DNA from: Manduca sexta | Taxonomy: Eukaryota > Arthropoda > Insecta > Lepidoptera > Sphingidae | DNA length: 64,000 nt | Assembly (NCBI RefSeq): GCF_014839805.1 | Contig: NC_051119.1 | Location: 10,161,245-10,225,244 of the forward strand | Direction of reading: 5' to 3' | Shown here: one piece after another, positions 31,832 to 44,169 of the stretch | Numbering within the stretch: the stretch's first letter is position 1 | Layout of the letters: each line of letters opens with the position of its first letter | Notes under the pieces: generated by a model | The model's input: the letters and a program-made list of their open reading frames with translations, nothing else | The model's database searches: none | Told to the model about the DNA's origin: nothing | Program-made: the position numbers and the translations under genes

Positions 31832-32145
31832 TGGTAGCATAAAGTGTTCATATGTGAGAGACCGTCTGAGTAAGCCCCACTGCAATGTCTATTTCTACCG
31901 CCAAGCAGCAGTGTGTAGTCACTGTTGTGTTCCGGTTTGAAGGACATTGCAGCCACTGTACCTCGACATAATAAGACTTAACATCTCATGTCTCAGGATG
32001 GCGAGCGCAGTGGTATACCAAACAATACTTTGCAATTCAAGGTGGTGCTTCTACTGTTTATGGGCAGTCGTATCGCTTACCATCAGGCGAACGGCAAGCT
32101 CTTCTCGTCATCCAAAGCAATAAACAAAAAAAAAAATAAAGAAAT
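31832..32145 (+). mobile_element. Family E retroelement with A-rich tail
   Basis: It shows the family's best-preserved features: accgccaagcagcag, gttccggtttgaaggacatt, catctcatgtctcaggatgg and cgcttaccatcaggcgaacg. It then ends in aaagcaataaacaaaaaaa. The A-tail indicates reverse-transcriptase mobilisation. Confidence 0.7.
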
Positions 32146-32559
32146 ATTAAACTTTATGCTCCATAAAATAAGGATTATTTAGTTAATGAATCACTTTAAT
32201 CTAGGACGAGGATAGGTCGCTATTAGCATGCGTCTGTTTTCCAACGAAGTACATTATATATTCCAGGCATTTAGAATTCAATTTAAAGTTGAATATTAAC
32301 AAGCTAGAAGCCTGAAATAGTAATCGTTTTTAGCTTGGTACGGTACTATTTTGAACCTTAACAGTAGATCTACTTTAAACGTAATATCGATAAGTCATAC
32401 CCATATGATACGCAAATTTTATCAGTTTGTTTTTAAGGATTTGTATTTTTCATCGACGTAATGAAATGAAATGAATTTATTAATTATCGAAATGTAGGTA
32501 GTTGCAAAATAATATTAAAAATTATTATAAATACAACTGGATGGTCATAGCTTTGTAGC

Positions 32560-32752
32560 GGTGAAGGAGAACATCGTGAGGAAACCTGCATACCAGAAAA
32601 GTTCTCTATAAGAATTTTGATGATATCTAAAGTCTGCCAATCCGCTCTAAGCCAGCGTGGTGGACAAACCTAATCCCTCTCAGTAGTAGAGGAGGCCTGT
32701 GCTCAGCAGTGAAATAGTACAGTATATAATCCAGGGCTGATATTATACAGCG
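32560..32752 (+). mobile_element. Metulj-like SINE, 5'-truncated
   Basis: It starts inside the body (ggtgaaggagaacatcgtga) and continues through ccagcgtggtggac, cagtagtagaggaggcctgt and cagggctgatattata. Confidence 0.75.
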
Positions 32753-33039
32753 TACCTCTTAACGAGACTTGTCTGATTGAGACAGTTTTGCAGGCTTTCA
32801 AACCTTAATCAAAATGGGTACATAATATTCAGCCCAGTGCTACCAGAAATTTAAAATGCATTGTGCAAATTGTTAGGCTTACCACGTAGAGTGCAGTGAC
32901 CTCGTATTCAAACCTAGAAATTATCCACAGGCCGTTGCTCTTTCTGGATTGCGTCCAATATATTTGGCAACGGGGATCCCGTAGACCTAATTCAGGCAAA
33001 CGAAACCGGGTTAATCGGACCCTTATGTTTTTTTAAGGG

Positions 33040-33148
33040 ACGACAAAACGACCCCGCTGCTCCTGATGGTAAGCAAACTGGTCGAGATAGTGTCTGACGA
33101 AACATGATTATCCCTCGCCGATCGACACAATTATGTCGGCCTGGTTTC
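33040..33148 (+). repeat. Family D repeat fragment
   Basis: gctcctgatggtaagcaaac, gattatccctcgccgatcga and acaattatgtcggcctgg match the family head. Confidence 0.6.
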
Positions 33149-33197
33149 CCAATCCATTCTAATATTACGTTAAGACTGGATAAACGATACGTCTTAA

Positions 33198-33851
33198 CAT
33201 CGAATATTTAAGTTATGCGGACGTAGCACTGGTAAATGGTAGTATTACATTTATTTGTAGCAGATACTGTTTTAATGTCTTAACAATTTACTAATAATTA
33301 AATGTATTAATTGACGGCAAATAGTTGTTATCTTTGTAGTAAACAATTCACTAAGATGTTTTGAAACGGAGCTTTTGAAGGCTTTGAATGAAGGCATTAT
33401 CTAACTAATTTATAATTTACAAAATAGAAAGTAAAGGTAATTATGTTCCTATTTAATATAAACAATTAACATTAAATACAGTAAAATTTTTGTTCCTTAA
33501 TTTTATGACTATTAACGTTTCTTATTTTATATTTTATAATTGTTTTTTCCGACATTTCAATACATGCCGTGGCAACTAAAGCTAATGCATTTAAAATATT
33601 GTTAGTAATTTGTAAGGTTCAATTGATTTAATGTAATTACCACTGTTTGTCCTTAAAATAAATAAATAAATAAACTGTAGATACCGTTGAGGGTTGTACA
33701 CTTATGCAAATGTTCACACAGTTACAACCTTTTGAAAATTTTGCTGTGCAGCTGTTTGTCATCTCAAAGTAAATAAACATCGAACAATTAAGTTATGTAG
33801 ACGTAGCACTGCTAAATGGTAGTATTTAATTTATATTTATGTAGATACTGT
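33198..33851 (+). repeat. Pair of ~75 bp direct repeats, 580 bp apart
   Basis: acatcgaatatttaagttat .. gacgtagcactggtaaatgg .. tagatactgttt-like sequence at 33198-33275 is repeated at 33778-33851 with few differences. The interval is AT-rich and includes an AAAT microsatellite at 33658. Confidence 0.65.
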
Positions 33852-34109
33852 TTAAATTAAATATTGGAGTATAATAATTATTCAGATACTAGTGTCTCCC
33901 GAAGTGGAAAAATCCTTTTTAGGTTTTTGGAGGGAATATGCCTTAATTACTTGCGAAAGCCTCTCATCCAATTACAATGTCCAAATTAGTTGTCGTTTCA
34001 AAGATGAGGTCGAATACACGGCTAAAAGAATTATGACTAGGCAAATTTGGGAATAGTAAACACCAAGCAAAAAGATTTAGCTAGGAAATTACAGACTACA
34101 ACTTTATAC

Positions 34110-34400
34110 ATTCGCTAGGTGTTGCTCGCGGCTTCGCCTGCAAGCCTTCTTCTCTACAAAAATCTTTAAATCACTGTAGCGACCTACAGCGCCATCCATA
34201 TGATGACAGCGCCATTTACTTAAAATTAAAATATTCCTCACGGGAAGACATTATGGGGATAAAAAATAACCTATGTGAATCCGGGACATGGCCTATCTTC
34301 TATGCCAAATTTCATCCAAATTCGTGCAGCGGTTACTGACCCGCTGAATTTGGGTGGGATTGTTTGGATGTTTGTAAGAAGTAAACCACTGGGTTTACTT
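34110..34400 (-). mobile_element. Degraded Helitron-type fragment
   Basis: It has the GC-rich end gttgctcgcggcttcgcctg and body motifs shared with 8850-9110 (aaaatctttaaatcactgta, gacagcgccatttactta, gccaaatttcatccaaattc). Confidence 0.5.
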
Positions 34401-35160
34401 ATTAAATTGATTTGCACAAATTAAATTGATCATATGATTCAATCTTTTTGAGTAAAAAAAATATAATCCCGAAAGATAAAAGAGAGGAATTATGAATTAT
34501 TACTATCTTTTCTAAGTTTTATCAATATAATGATTTCTTATGTTTAAATTTGTGTAAATATTAAATCTTACATTTTGAACAGCAATCAATTAACATAGGG
34601 CTTTATAATAAGCCAGCGGTAGGTATACTAATTTAAACCTAATGCTGTATGACATACTATCTATGCCATATACATAGTTCGCATTACCTAGTAAATTATA
34701 GCTCGTATGGGGACGTAAGTGAGATCCGTCGTTGCAAAGCCATTAACTAAGCTCATGCTTTCAGCCCCTGTTAAAGCTTATTTTACGCCACTATCTAAAA
34801 CTGTACTCTACACTTGCTATTGGGTAATAGATGGGCTAATTTAGTACTCGTGTAGTCTTAATGGGCCAAAAATATAAGTTTATAAAGACAAAAGTAACAT
34901 AATGACGTTTTTAGGCCCACTGAATGGAATTGAATGAAATTTAGTTTGAAGTTAATTTAAACTATAAGGAAGGACGTAAGACTATCTCAGATATGACAGT
35001 ACTTTGGACTACTTATCACTAATCACTAAACTTATCACAAACCTGCATGTAGACATAAGAGAAATACAAGAGTAACGTTTGCATACTTCTACTTGATCGT
35101 TGAATTAAAGAAATCATTAACGCCTCATCTCCTACAATTTTTTTTTATACTTTTACGAAA
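34400..35160. other. Intergenic, nothing recognised
   Basis: AT-rich; no repeat ends, splice-flanked frames or tandem structure found. Confidence 0.4.
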
Positions 35161-35164
35161 AAAT

Positions 35165-35610
35165 GACCTCAATACACCTGATTTTAAGGAGTAGGGTCCA
35201 GATAGAGTGGCAATTAACGAGACATGAATACCTTTCGTCACAATTTTGGTCGATACCGGTCGCCTTTAACCGGTTGTGTGAAGCTTTAGCATTCTAAGCA
35301 GATGGATTAACCTTCTGTCAGTTTTGTTGTAATATTTTAGTTTGGAGTATTTTCAACGTCAAATTGACAAATCCCTTAACGTCTTGCTGTCGATAGGATA
35401 TATTTATATCCGCCCGGATAGCGACCATCATACGTAAGTTAAAACCCGCCATAGTGACCCAAATAAGTGTGTCGACTTCTGAGATCAGCCTGTGTATATC
35501 CGATTCCAATAGGCATAATTGTGTCGAATACCTAGGAGTAATCATCTCTCATCAGTCAACATTCTATTAGACCAGACTCTTACTATGAGGTGCAGGGTGT
35601 CTTAATCGTG
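35165..35610. repeat. Family D repeats, second inverted pair
   Basis: A + fragment (35165-35270: cacctgattttaaggagtag) and a - fragment (35385-35610: cggatagcgaccatc, gataattgtgtcga-like, ggtgcagggtgtc) face each other, as at 12710-13112. The spacer is about 110 bp. This copy is more diverged. Confidence 0.55.
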
Positions 35611-36089
35611 CCAGTATACAAAAAGGTATGCACTATGCAGTATAAAAATGATTTTTAGAGATATTTTAGTACACATCAAAACATATTCATTCCCCCGAAA
35701 CATTCGCAACATATTTGAGTGTACATACATGAGTCTCACTAATGCAAGTTAACTTTTCATTGAGATAGCGCACATTTTATTTGCCAAGCGCGTCACGTAA
35801 GCCCAGCTCGGGGACACGTTCCTAATATTTATGCGGACCTATTACCTTATTCATTTTGTGCTTAGACGTAGGATTACTTTGGAAAATCTTGTGATACGTT
35901 GTAACAAGTTTAGTTTTTCAATTGCAGATTTATAGCGACAAAATTAGGTTTTATTTTGAGGAAATACTATATTGGTGAATTAAGTTTAAGTATGAAATTA
36001 TTAATAATATTTATGGGGAAAAATATGTTTTAAATGGGTGTAATGTTTAAAGAAGTCGCGTGGTTGTAAAAAATCTCATGTGTGGGGAT

Positions 36090-36424
36090 GTAATAATAAT
36101 AGTAACAGCCCTGTATTATATACTTGCCCACTGCTGAGCACGGGCCTCCTTTACTACTGAGAGGGATTAGGCCTTAGTCCACCACGCTGGCCTAGTGCGG
36201 ATTGGTAGACTTCACACACCTTCGAAATTCCTATAGAGAACTTCTCAGATGTGCAGGTTTCCTCACGATGTTTTCCTTCGCCGTTAAAGCAAACGATAAA
36301 TTCACAAAGAATACACACATGATTTTTGGAAAAGTCAGAGGTGTGTGCCCTTGGGATTTGAACCTGCGGACATTCGTCTCAGCAGTCCGTTCCACACCCA
36401 ACTAGGCTATTGCCGCTTCTGCCC
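36090..36424 (-). mobile_element. Metulj-like SINE with 10 bp target duplication
   Basis: This is a full-length reverse copy: 3' end taataataatagtaacagcc, body, B-box ggatttgaacctgcgg and head aactaggctattgccgc. gtgtggggat flanks it at 36080-36089 and 36425-36434. The interrupted host repeat is present uninterrupted near 25665-25765. Confidence 0.85.
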
Positions 36425-36594
36425 GTGTGGGGATTTACCTGGGAAAAACTTTGTGACAAACCGATCTATCCATGCGGGTCGAAGCCGTGAGCATAGCTGG
36501 TTTTTATATATTTATTTTTGAGTATGTTTTAATTACATTTGTTTACTATTTCTCTTCTTATTTGTTTTTCACTTCTTTTATTATACACCTACCT

Positions 36595-36705
36595 CCGTCC
36601 TCTCTACACCACCCCAAGGTTGACTGGGAGAGAATGCCCATGGCATTAAGTCCGCCTGTATACCATGTGTACAAAGTGTTAATAAATAAATAAATAAATG
36701 AAACC
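36595..36705 (+). mobile_element. LINE 3' end with AAAT tail
   Basis: ggttgactgggagagaatgc, ggcattaagtccgcctgtat and the aataaataaataaat tail are the familiar 3' terminus of an abundant lepidopteran non-LTR element. Only about 110 bp is present. Confidence 0.6.
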
Positions 36706-36709
36706 GTTC

Positions 36710-39585
36710 CGAAAAAGCAATATGAAACGACTTCATTTCCCATCTGCATGGCCCTATTCAAGTCTTTCACCCAGCTCGTTTGATGCTGCATGATAAGCAT
36801 CGTCGAAAGCAGGCCATTTATCAATGTTGCCTAAATATTTGATGAATGAGTGCTCAGTGCTATGAGGACGGGATGAAAGTACGTAGTTCTAGTATGGATT
36901 CTGTTATATAAAATAGTTAATAGATATACCTATTATAAAATAAAAACATAACGATCTATTTTTATTATTTTTACATATAATAAATATCTAACAGGCCGAT
37001 GTCTGTACATGATAGATATTCATTATAAACTACTATAGGGGGTCTTCCTTAGAACAACGGAGGTAAAAACAACTGGTTTTTAGAATTTTCGTCTGTCTGT
37101 ATTTTTGTACATGCATCAGGCTAAAAGTACTGCATGGAATTCAATGCTGTTTTCACCGATGTATTGTTAGAGCTCTAGGTTGAAATATGGGCTCCATTTT
37201 ATCTCAGCAAAATTGTTCATACAGGCGAAGTCGCAAGCAAAATCTAGTACATAATTTGTATGTTATTTGTAAGGTAGTTGTCATAGTTGTCTTTGTGGAA
37301 TATAAGAATTTGAACTTTTAATAATTTTCGTTGTTTCGTTTGATGCTGAAATCTTTTATGGGTTTACCCAAGCCCTATAACAGAATGCTGTTTCTAAGCC
37401 TCCATAAACTTTCTATCTAACCTTCAAAGAGCTGTTTCTTATGGACTGTAATAGCGGGAAGAAATTATCACAGTATAAGTTATTGTTAATATCTTACATC
37501 AATAGTAAAGATAAAAAGTATTGCGGAACTTTCGGTACGCTAGTCAAACGTCCACTTGGCCGGTTTTTATTTATTACCCGAGATAAGTTGGCAAGCCGCC
37601 ATACGCGGGAGTAAAAATGAAAACTTGCAAAGTTAAATAGTCATTAGCGAAGTTAATTAAATAACAGAATCATTAAAACTTCGAAGTTAAGTGTAAATTG
37701 ATTTTAGAAGACAGTAACACTCGTTCGTATTTTTCCTCAAGTAAGAACATTGTCATTCGTTCGTTTACATTCGTTCATTCGCAATTTTAATAATTCATTG
37801 CTGCTAAATTTGAACTCTCTAGAATAAGCTATTATTTAATGTTTACTGTTGAAAAATGAAATGTAAAAAGGGTAAAGAGTGAATAGATTGGCAAAGATAT
37901 AGAATACTACATATGTATTTACTCTATAGTCAATACAATATCGAGCAAACAACATGGTGCTTGAACAACCGTGTTCAATGTTTTAAGATACTTATATCTG
38001 GTTTTACTGATTACAATTAATATGTATTAAAACATACGTTTCGTTTGTTATGATACCATAATTCATTCTAGAAAAGTGCGCAGCAAGATTTTAATGGGGG
38101 TCAAGACGTCAGCGAAGCATCATATTTTTAATCTCTATGTCATATTTACAAACCAAATACGAGATATGACAATTTCTCTTGGCACGATACGTTGATTTGT
38201 GTTCTTACGGCGGACGACAGTCGCCTCAAGTCAAATATCATAAATTCCTGTTATATGTTAGCGTGACATCGCCTAGGCTTAGATTAGTCTAGGATTTATC
38301 CTTCGATGTTAGCATATTGGCATGTTGAGACGTAGGTTTGAAATGGAATCTGTTTCATTTATAATGGGATCGAAAATGGGACTGGGTGAAGACGCTTTTC
38401 TATAATCGTTAGGGACAATAGACAACATAACTAATAGCGATAAATCTGTCGTTAGGATATGATATTCCTAGACATATTAAAATTTCTAATAGTGTGAATC
38501 ATTTATTCCCAAAGTGGTCGAGGTGGTGGTAAAGTACTAAAATTATGACTTGAATTTACCTATTAATGTAGGATAAGATTGATACGGGTCGTAAGAGGCA
38601 TGGTGACCCCAACATAACCACCGCGACGGCTGGACGGTATTTGTTATGCAAATGCACTTTTTCTGCAAACCTAAAAAAAGGTCCACTGGAAGCAGCAAAA
38701 TCGTGCAAGGGGTCTATGAGAAAAAAGTTTGGGACCCTCTGGCGTAAACAATTGTAGAAAGACGTCTTAGCAAAGGCTTATCGAAATGTTTAGTATGATA
38801 ATTGAATAAAATATGTTTTTTTGCAATCCTATTAATAATATACCTTTGTGAGAAAGTTTGGATTTATGTTGGAAATAAATGTAAAAACTGATGCACGGAT
38901 TTCGAAATTATTATTTTTACAAGTATTGTACTATTATTTAGTTATATTTTGTCTTTTAAAAGGGGGACTTATATATAGAGTTATTATATTTGTTTTTTTT
39001 TCTGTTTGTTAGTAGGTACATTTGTGAAACTACTAAACGGATTGTCATGTAGTTTTCATAGGACAGATTATAAATGAAAAGAATATATACGCTTTGTTTA
39101 ATTAAAATTGGATACCGAAAAACTCATCATCATTTTACGATATTTGCTTTTTGCTTTCAAACTTTGGTTAGAATTCTCCGTTTAAAGACCTAGGGCCAGC
39201 TAATCCACAATACAATATCGAATTACTTTGAAATAGGTCAGTATAACTAAACAGATATCAAATTGAAATGATTCTCATGGTTCATCTCATCTCTGCACCG
39301 CCTTCAATATCTCTCGCTGTCGGGACTGACGTTCCATTAACGCTTCGAGCTTCTGATGCATTTGTGAACATTTTACGAGATGTTTACGAGTTCTCAGTTG
39401 AATATTGAAATGTAGAGAAGGTACATTGGTAGGGGCTTTATATTGTTACAGTACAGTAAGTATTTTAGGCATCTGATAAAAGTATTAATCGTGTAACTGT
39501 ACTGTTCATGTATTTTTAACAGACTTTACAAATAGGACGGGTTTATCAAATCGACCTGTATATTTTTATGTTTGTTACCTCAGTC
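36710..39585. other. Long intergenic stretch with little structure
   Basis: Helitron-like scraps occur near 37080-37250 (gtctgtctgtatttttgtac; aggcgaagtcgcaagc) and 38840-39060 (agaaagtttggatttatg). Otherwise I see no repeat family, no tandem array and no exon with convincing splice sites. Confidence 0.4.
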
Positions 39586-39589
39586 TGTC

Positions 39590-40190
39590 ATTTATGAATC
39601 GATTAGGATTTTTTTTTCGAAAATATATACCACCAAATTGGTCCTATAGTATCTTTTCAAAATCGCTTTAGAAGTTTAGTTTTAAAATTGAAAGAACTAG
39701 AATAATTATGTCGTCTAAGTAAACGAAATTGCGAATTTTGCTTTCTTGTGTCGTTTTTTTTTATTTATGTTTTTGCGTTGGGACTGGTTGAGTCTACTTC
39801 TTACTTACTTATAGATATAACGTCACATCTTTTCTCCTTTTCAGGAGTAGGCAGAGGTATAACATCTCAGGCTGCTAGTCGTACCGCTTGCGCATCGCAT
39901 CAGTTGCGTTTTTGCGATGGGTTTGGTTTACTACTTTTTTACATATTATAAGCAAACTTCACCATAAATATTCATATTCCCTACCAATTTCAATCGGCCG
40001 AGTTATTTTTGGCGTTTTCATTAAGGATTCCAAGTGTCTGAGATATGGGTTGATTAATCTAAACACAAAAGTCGAATTTTTTTTAATTTATTTTATTTAG
40101 GCATAGATACAGAGTATAAATTATAATTATACAAAAATAAAAAAAAAATTCACGTCGAATTGATAACCTCCTTTTTTTGAAGTCGGTTGA
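39590..40190 (-). repeat. Rearranged copy of the 18723-20032 element
   Basis: 39600-39960 is the reverse complement of about 19620-19890: gcttt/cgaaattgcgaatttt, attatgtcgtctaag, and one 140 bp unit as cttttcaggagtaggcagag. At 40148 the tcacgtcgaattgataacctcc end reappears in forward orientation. Body and end are therefore inverted relative to each other. Confidence 0.6.
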
Positions 40191-40870
40191 AAAAGGATGC
40201 ATATAATAGTGTTAACAGTGCTAAATACAAACTCCGATAAAAGCTACGCACAGCATTACTACAACTAACACTAATTAAATCTCAGACTATCACATATTTA
40301 AACTCGACATATACGGAGGTCGACGACTCGGACAATAAACTCGTAAGCCTGTTTAGTGGTCGGATTTATCTTTTGTCTAGGGCTCGCTCATTGTCTCGCA
40401 AACTCCGGTAGTTTCCGGAACTAAAAATAGTTCACGAATTCACTGTAAGATGTCGTTATATTATGGTTGTCAACAGTTTTGTGTAATTCGAATATGTTTA
40501 ATGTTTTTGTCACCTTACTTCAAGTATATTAAAGGTAGCGATCTTTTATGTCCAGACTTTGGACATATGACTTCGTGATGAGTGTGGCGTGCCTTGGTCT
40601 GCCAGACCCCGCAGAGGACGAAGATTAGACGAATTAATATGAAAAACAATATCCATAGGCGCCGCAAAATTAGTTTTAGGGAGGTGCATTGACACCTACG
40701 CACTAAACTACCTACTTAATATCATTAACCCGTCATGACTTGTCAAACAGCTACGCGTGTGACGGAAAAATAACCTTATTATGTAGTATATAAGGTTATA
40801 ATCCCGTGACACACGCAAATGTCATGTAGCTGTCTTGGCTCGCCGGCGAGCCACGAGAGACCAAGAGTTA
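40190..40870. other. Intergenic, nothing recognised
   Basis: Contains a GC-richer patch at 40800-40870 (cgcaaatgtcatgtagctg; ctcgccggcgagcc palindrome) next to the SINE. No gene was recognised. Confidence 0.35.
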
Positions 40871-40875
40871 AGGTA

Positions 40876-41139
40876 CTGCCTCGGTGGCGTAGTTATATTG
40901 CATGTCCGGTACAATAGCGCTCTGAGGTCCTGGGTTCGAATCCCGGGTCGGGCAAAGTGATATTTGGGTTTTTACGCTCAGTATCAGCCTGGAGTCTGGA
41001 ATTTGTGCCCGATATGGCGATAGGCTCGCCCCCTATCACATCATGGGACGGAACATACTTGGCGAAAAGTGGGTGCCCTAGTTGCGCCTCTGCATACCCC
41101 TTCGGGGATAAATGCGTGATGTTATGTATGTTATGTAAT
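40876..41139 (+). mobile_element. Type-2 SINE, young copy
   Basis: It differs from 21658-21919 by only a few bases, with the same head, B-box (gggttcgaatcccgggtcg) and 3' gcgtgatgttatgtatg. The open frames on both strands recur because the sequence is a duplicate. Confidence 0.87.
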
Positions 41140-41596
41140 ATCATTAAGTGGGTTTTTGAAAATGTTTTATCATAAAAACACCTCTGAGGTCGATAGTTCA
41201 TTAGTGACTTATGTTTTTTGTGATTTATTTATGGGGCAAGTGCATGCACCCACCTCCAGGCGCCCATGTCAATATTTTTTTTTATACCTTACTCTTTTAA
41301 TACGTCTACTATTTTATCTAAGTACTATACAGATTTAAGTAAGTCAAACAGGTAACATAATTCAGACTCCACCTGATAATATAAAAATTCCAATTCCTGC
41401 CAACCCTAGCAGATACCCTTGGGCTAGTTGGATCCATTTTTGTTCTGCACATAACTGCTCCACCGCTATTGAAAAGTTCGCCTGAGGCCAACAGGTACGT
41501 GGCATTCAGAATTAAAATCATACCCACAGACTATAAATTGGAGAATGAAGACTTAGGGTTGTAACCAGGTCGCCTTTGTATAATCATTTACGATAA

Positions 41597-41827
41597 TCTA
41601 TATATATAAAAATGAATCCTTATTTCCCTTGGTCACGCCATCACGCGTGAACGGCTGGACCGATTTCACTATTTTTTGTTGTTGTGTTTGTTATTGTCAG
41701 GAGAAGGTTCTTATAAAAATATTACTTTTATATAACTGTCAATTGTTTGAAATAACTGTCAGCGATTGATAGAATACGCGCTGCAAATTCATAGTTAAGA
41801 TTGGACAACGTCTGTCGGGTCAACTAG
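41597..41827 (+). mobile_element. Short Helitron
   Basis: It starts TCTATATATATAAAAATGAA after an A and ends gtctgtcgggtcaaCTAG before a T. It belongs to the same family as 2610, 7779 and 57746, with an internal deletion of about 30 bp. Confidence 0.78.
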
Positions 41828-41989
41828 TAGAAAATAAACATATGTATGGGATAATATATTTTAGTGATAATATATAAGCGACTTTATTTAAATAATAATA
41901 AAGTATTCTCATGTATCTTGATTTATTATAAGTGCAACTATGTTCGCGTACGTAATGCATAGAGCATTTTATTTTATTTATAAGTTAGC

Positions 41990-42155
41990 CCAAATCCCGG
42001 GTCGGGTAAAGTGATATAGGGCTTATTTTTATTGCTTTGAATGACGAGACGAGCGTGCCGTTCGCCTGATAGTAAGCGATACGACCGGCCATGAACAGTA
42101 GAAACCAACCTCACTTTCAATTACAAAGTTTTATTGGGTATCCCATTATTCTTTG
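41990..42155. mobile_element. Type-2 SINE fragment interrupted by a family E fragment
   Basis: caaatcccgggtcgggtaaa .. gtgatatagggctta (SINE) runs directly into ttttattgctttgaatgacg and cgttcgcctgatagtaagcg (family E, reverse). This indicates insertion of E into the SINE. Confidence 0.55.
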
Positions 42156-42486
42156 ACAAAACTTAACTGTCCATTGTTAAGGCTTGATATTGTATTTTTT
42201 TGGCGAGCTAAAATATTTCGCTTGTAGAAGGGTTTTCGCGTAATGGAACAATAACAACGAATAGTTACATCTAAAGTCAACAACGAACCTTGTAAATACA
42301 GTTTAACGACTAAAAAAACAACGTCACGAAAATGAATTCAGTTTGTTGTCCCAAAATGGCGTACGTAGCAAATATTTACACGAAATAATATGAATAATTC
42401 ACAGTTATTTATAGTAAAATTGTTATTCAATTTTAAATACGCTTTTGCGAGAATGTAAAATAGTTTTATGAAAACAAAATAAACGT

Positions 42487-42730
42487 AGTACATCACGCAT
42501 TTAACACTGAAGGGGTATGCAGAGGTGCAACCAGGGCAACCATTTTTCGTCACGTGTGTTCCGTCCCATGATGTAATACAGCGCGCGCCTATCGCTATAT
42601 CAGACATAAATTCCAAACTTCAAGCTGATACTAAAAAGTAAAACCCTAATATCACTTTGCTCGACCCGGGATTCGAACCCAGCACCTCAGAGTCCTGCCG
42701 TATCGCGTATGCAATACAAGAAGTGAGGTA
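42487..42730 (-). mobile_element. Type-2 SINE, diverged
   Basis: Reverse copy: acatcacgcatttaacactg, gaaggggtatgcagaggtgc, ccgtcccatgatgtaat, and the B-box complement cgacccgggattcgaaccc. Confidence 0.8.
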
Positions 42731-42734
42731 AAGT

Positions 42735-43115
42735 TGAGTTTTAATATAGAATGCAAAATAAAATTATATATAATCCAATAATTGAAGCCAAGATGTCACT
42801 TTTCTCTGTCGTAAACTATTTAATAAATAAGTCTAAATAGTAAGCATACTAGGTTCAGCAACATTTCAATATGCTATAAATATAAAGTAAAACTAACTAC
42901 AGAGAAAATCATATCCAACACCGAAGCAAGTCAATAAAATCTTGATATCAATCATTTATACATTACTGTAACAGCAGGCAATATAAATAGATTAAAGGCG
43001 ATCACGTGGTAAAAGCATTTTCAGAAATAGAGCCCTTATCGTGAGTACATATCATTTTCTCCAATAAGTTAAACTCATTGATAGACAACATTTACTGATT
43101 TTATTAAAGCAATGT
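42735..43115. other. Intergenic, nothing recognised
   Basis: AT-rich; no element ends or open frames of note. Confidence 0.4.
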
Positions 43116-43119
43116 GTTA

Positions 43120-43370
43120 ATATACTCCAAGACACTGAGCTCATTCTGTGTAGATCAGACCGTCAACACATAACAATTTTTTTTTTTTAAATGTAGTTAG
43201 ATCTTGTAACGTTCACTCACGGATGACTAACAACTCAGTCCGCCCCGTGACTATGAAGGCTACAAAGTCTTCAAAACGTCTCGAAGTTTAACATAATAAA
43301 CGAAATAATAATACAAATAACCATGATAAAATCCGTAAATGAGTTTTATTTCAGCGTTAATATAAGTATT
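43120..43370 (+). repeat. Family G repeat
   Basis: agatcagaccgtcaacac, actcagtccgccccgtgact and gaaggctacaaagtcttcaa match 16120-16330 in the same order. Confidence 0.6.
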
Positions 43371-43698
43371 CTAGTATAAAGAAGTGTAAGTTCTTCGATA
43401 AAACATTTTCATAATTCAAATCTTAATAATCTAAATTATGCAATTTAGAGTTATCTACTTCTTTATAGTGGGTTTTGAAGTCGATTTTATTGTTTATAAA
43501 AAAGTTTTTTCTAGCTTATGCCCTCTGCTACAGCCGTGTAAAAGCGTTTTTTCGGAATAGAATCACATTTTCTCGACAAAAAATGTCCCATGTGTCATAA
43601 CGATGTTTCATTTTTATATCGGAAAATTCAGTTGGATTTTTTTTAGAAAAGACTTCAACGCTGTCTATTCTATAATTAGTTATAGGTTTTATGATTTA

Positions 43699-44168
43699 CT
43701 AGGTTTCTATTTCGCCCGCGGTTCTGCCCCTGTGAAAAAATATTTTCGGGATAAATAATAAATATAATAGGGCACACACCTCTGACTTTTCTAAAATCAT
43801 GTGTGTATTCTTTGTGAATTATCGTTCGCTCTAACGGTGAAGGAAAACATCGTGAGGAAACATGCACATCTGAGAAGTTCTCTATAGGAATTTCGAGGGT
43901 GTGTGAAGTCTACCAATCCGCACTAGGCCAGCGTGGTGGACTAAGGCTTAATCCCTCTCAGTAGTAGAAGAGGCCCGTGCTCAGCAGTGGGCAAGTATAA
44001 TACAGGGCTGATATTATTATATTATTATTAATAAATAAAAAGTAGCCAATAGCTCTCAGGAGTAATATAGCTTCCTATTTATGAAAGAATTTTCGAAATC
44101 GTTCCAGAGATATACAATACAAACAAACAAAGTTAGAAAAGTTTGCCTCTTTATAATAAGAATATAGA
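43699..44168 (-). mobile_element. Helitron interrupted by a Metulj-like SINE
   Basis: The CTAG end with hairpin remnant (atttcgcccgcggttctgcc) is at 43699. The 5' TCTATATTCTTATTATAAAG end, read on -, is at 44168. The SINE at 43770-44028 splits it. About 200 bp of Helitron sequence remains. Confidence 0.6.
43770..44028 (+). mobile_element. Metulj-like SINE, head-truncated, inside a Helitron
   Basis: It begins at ggcacacacctctgactttt just downstream of the B-box. It runs through the complete body (gaaggaaaacatcgtgagga; cactaggccagcgtggtgg) to cagggctgatattattat. Confidence 0.8.
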
Positions 44169-44169
44169 T

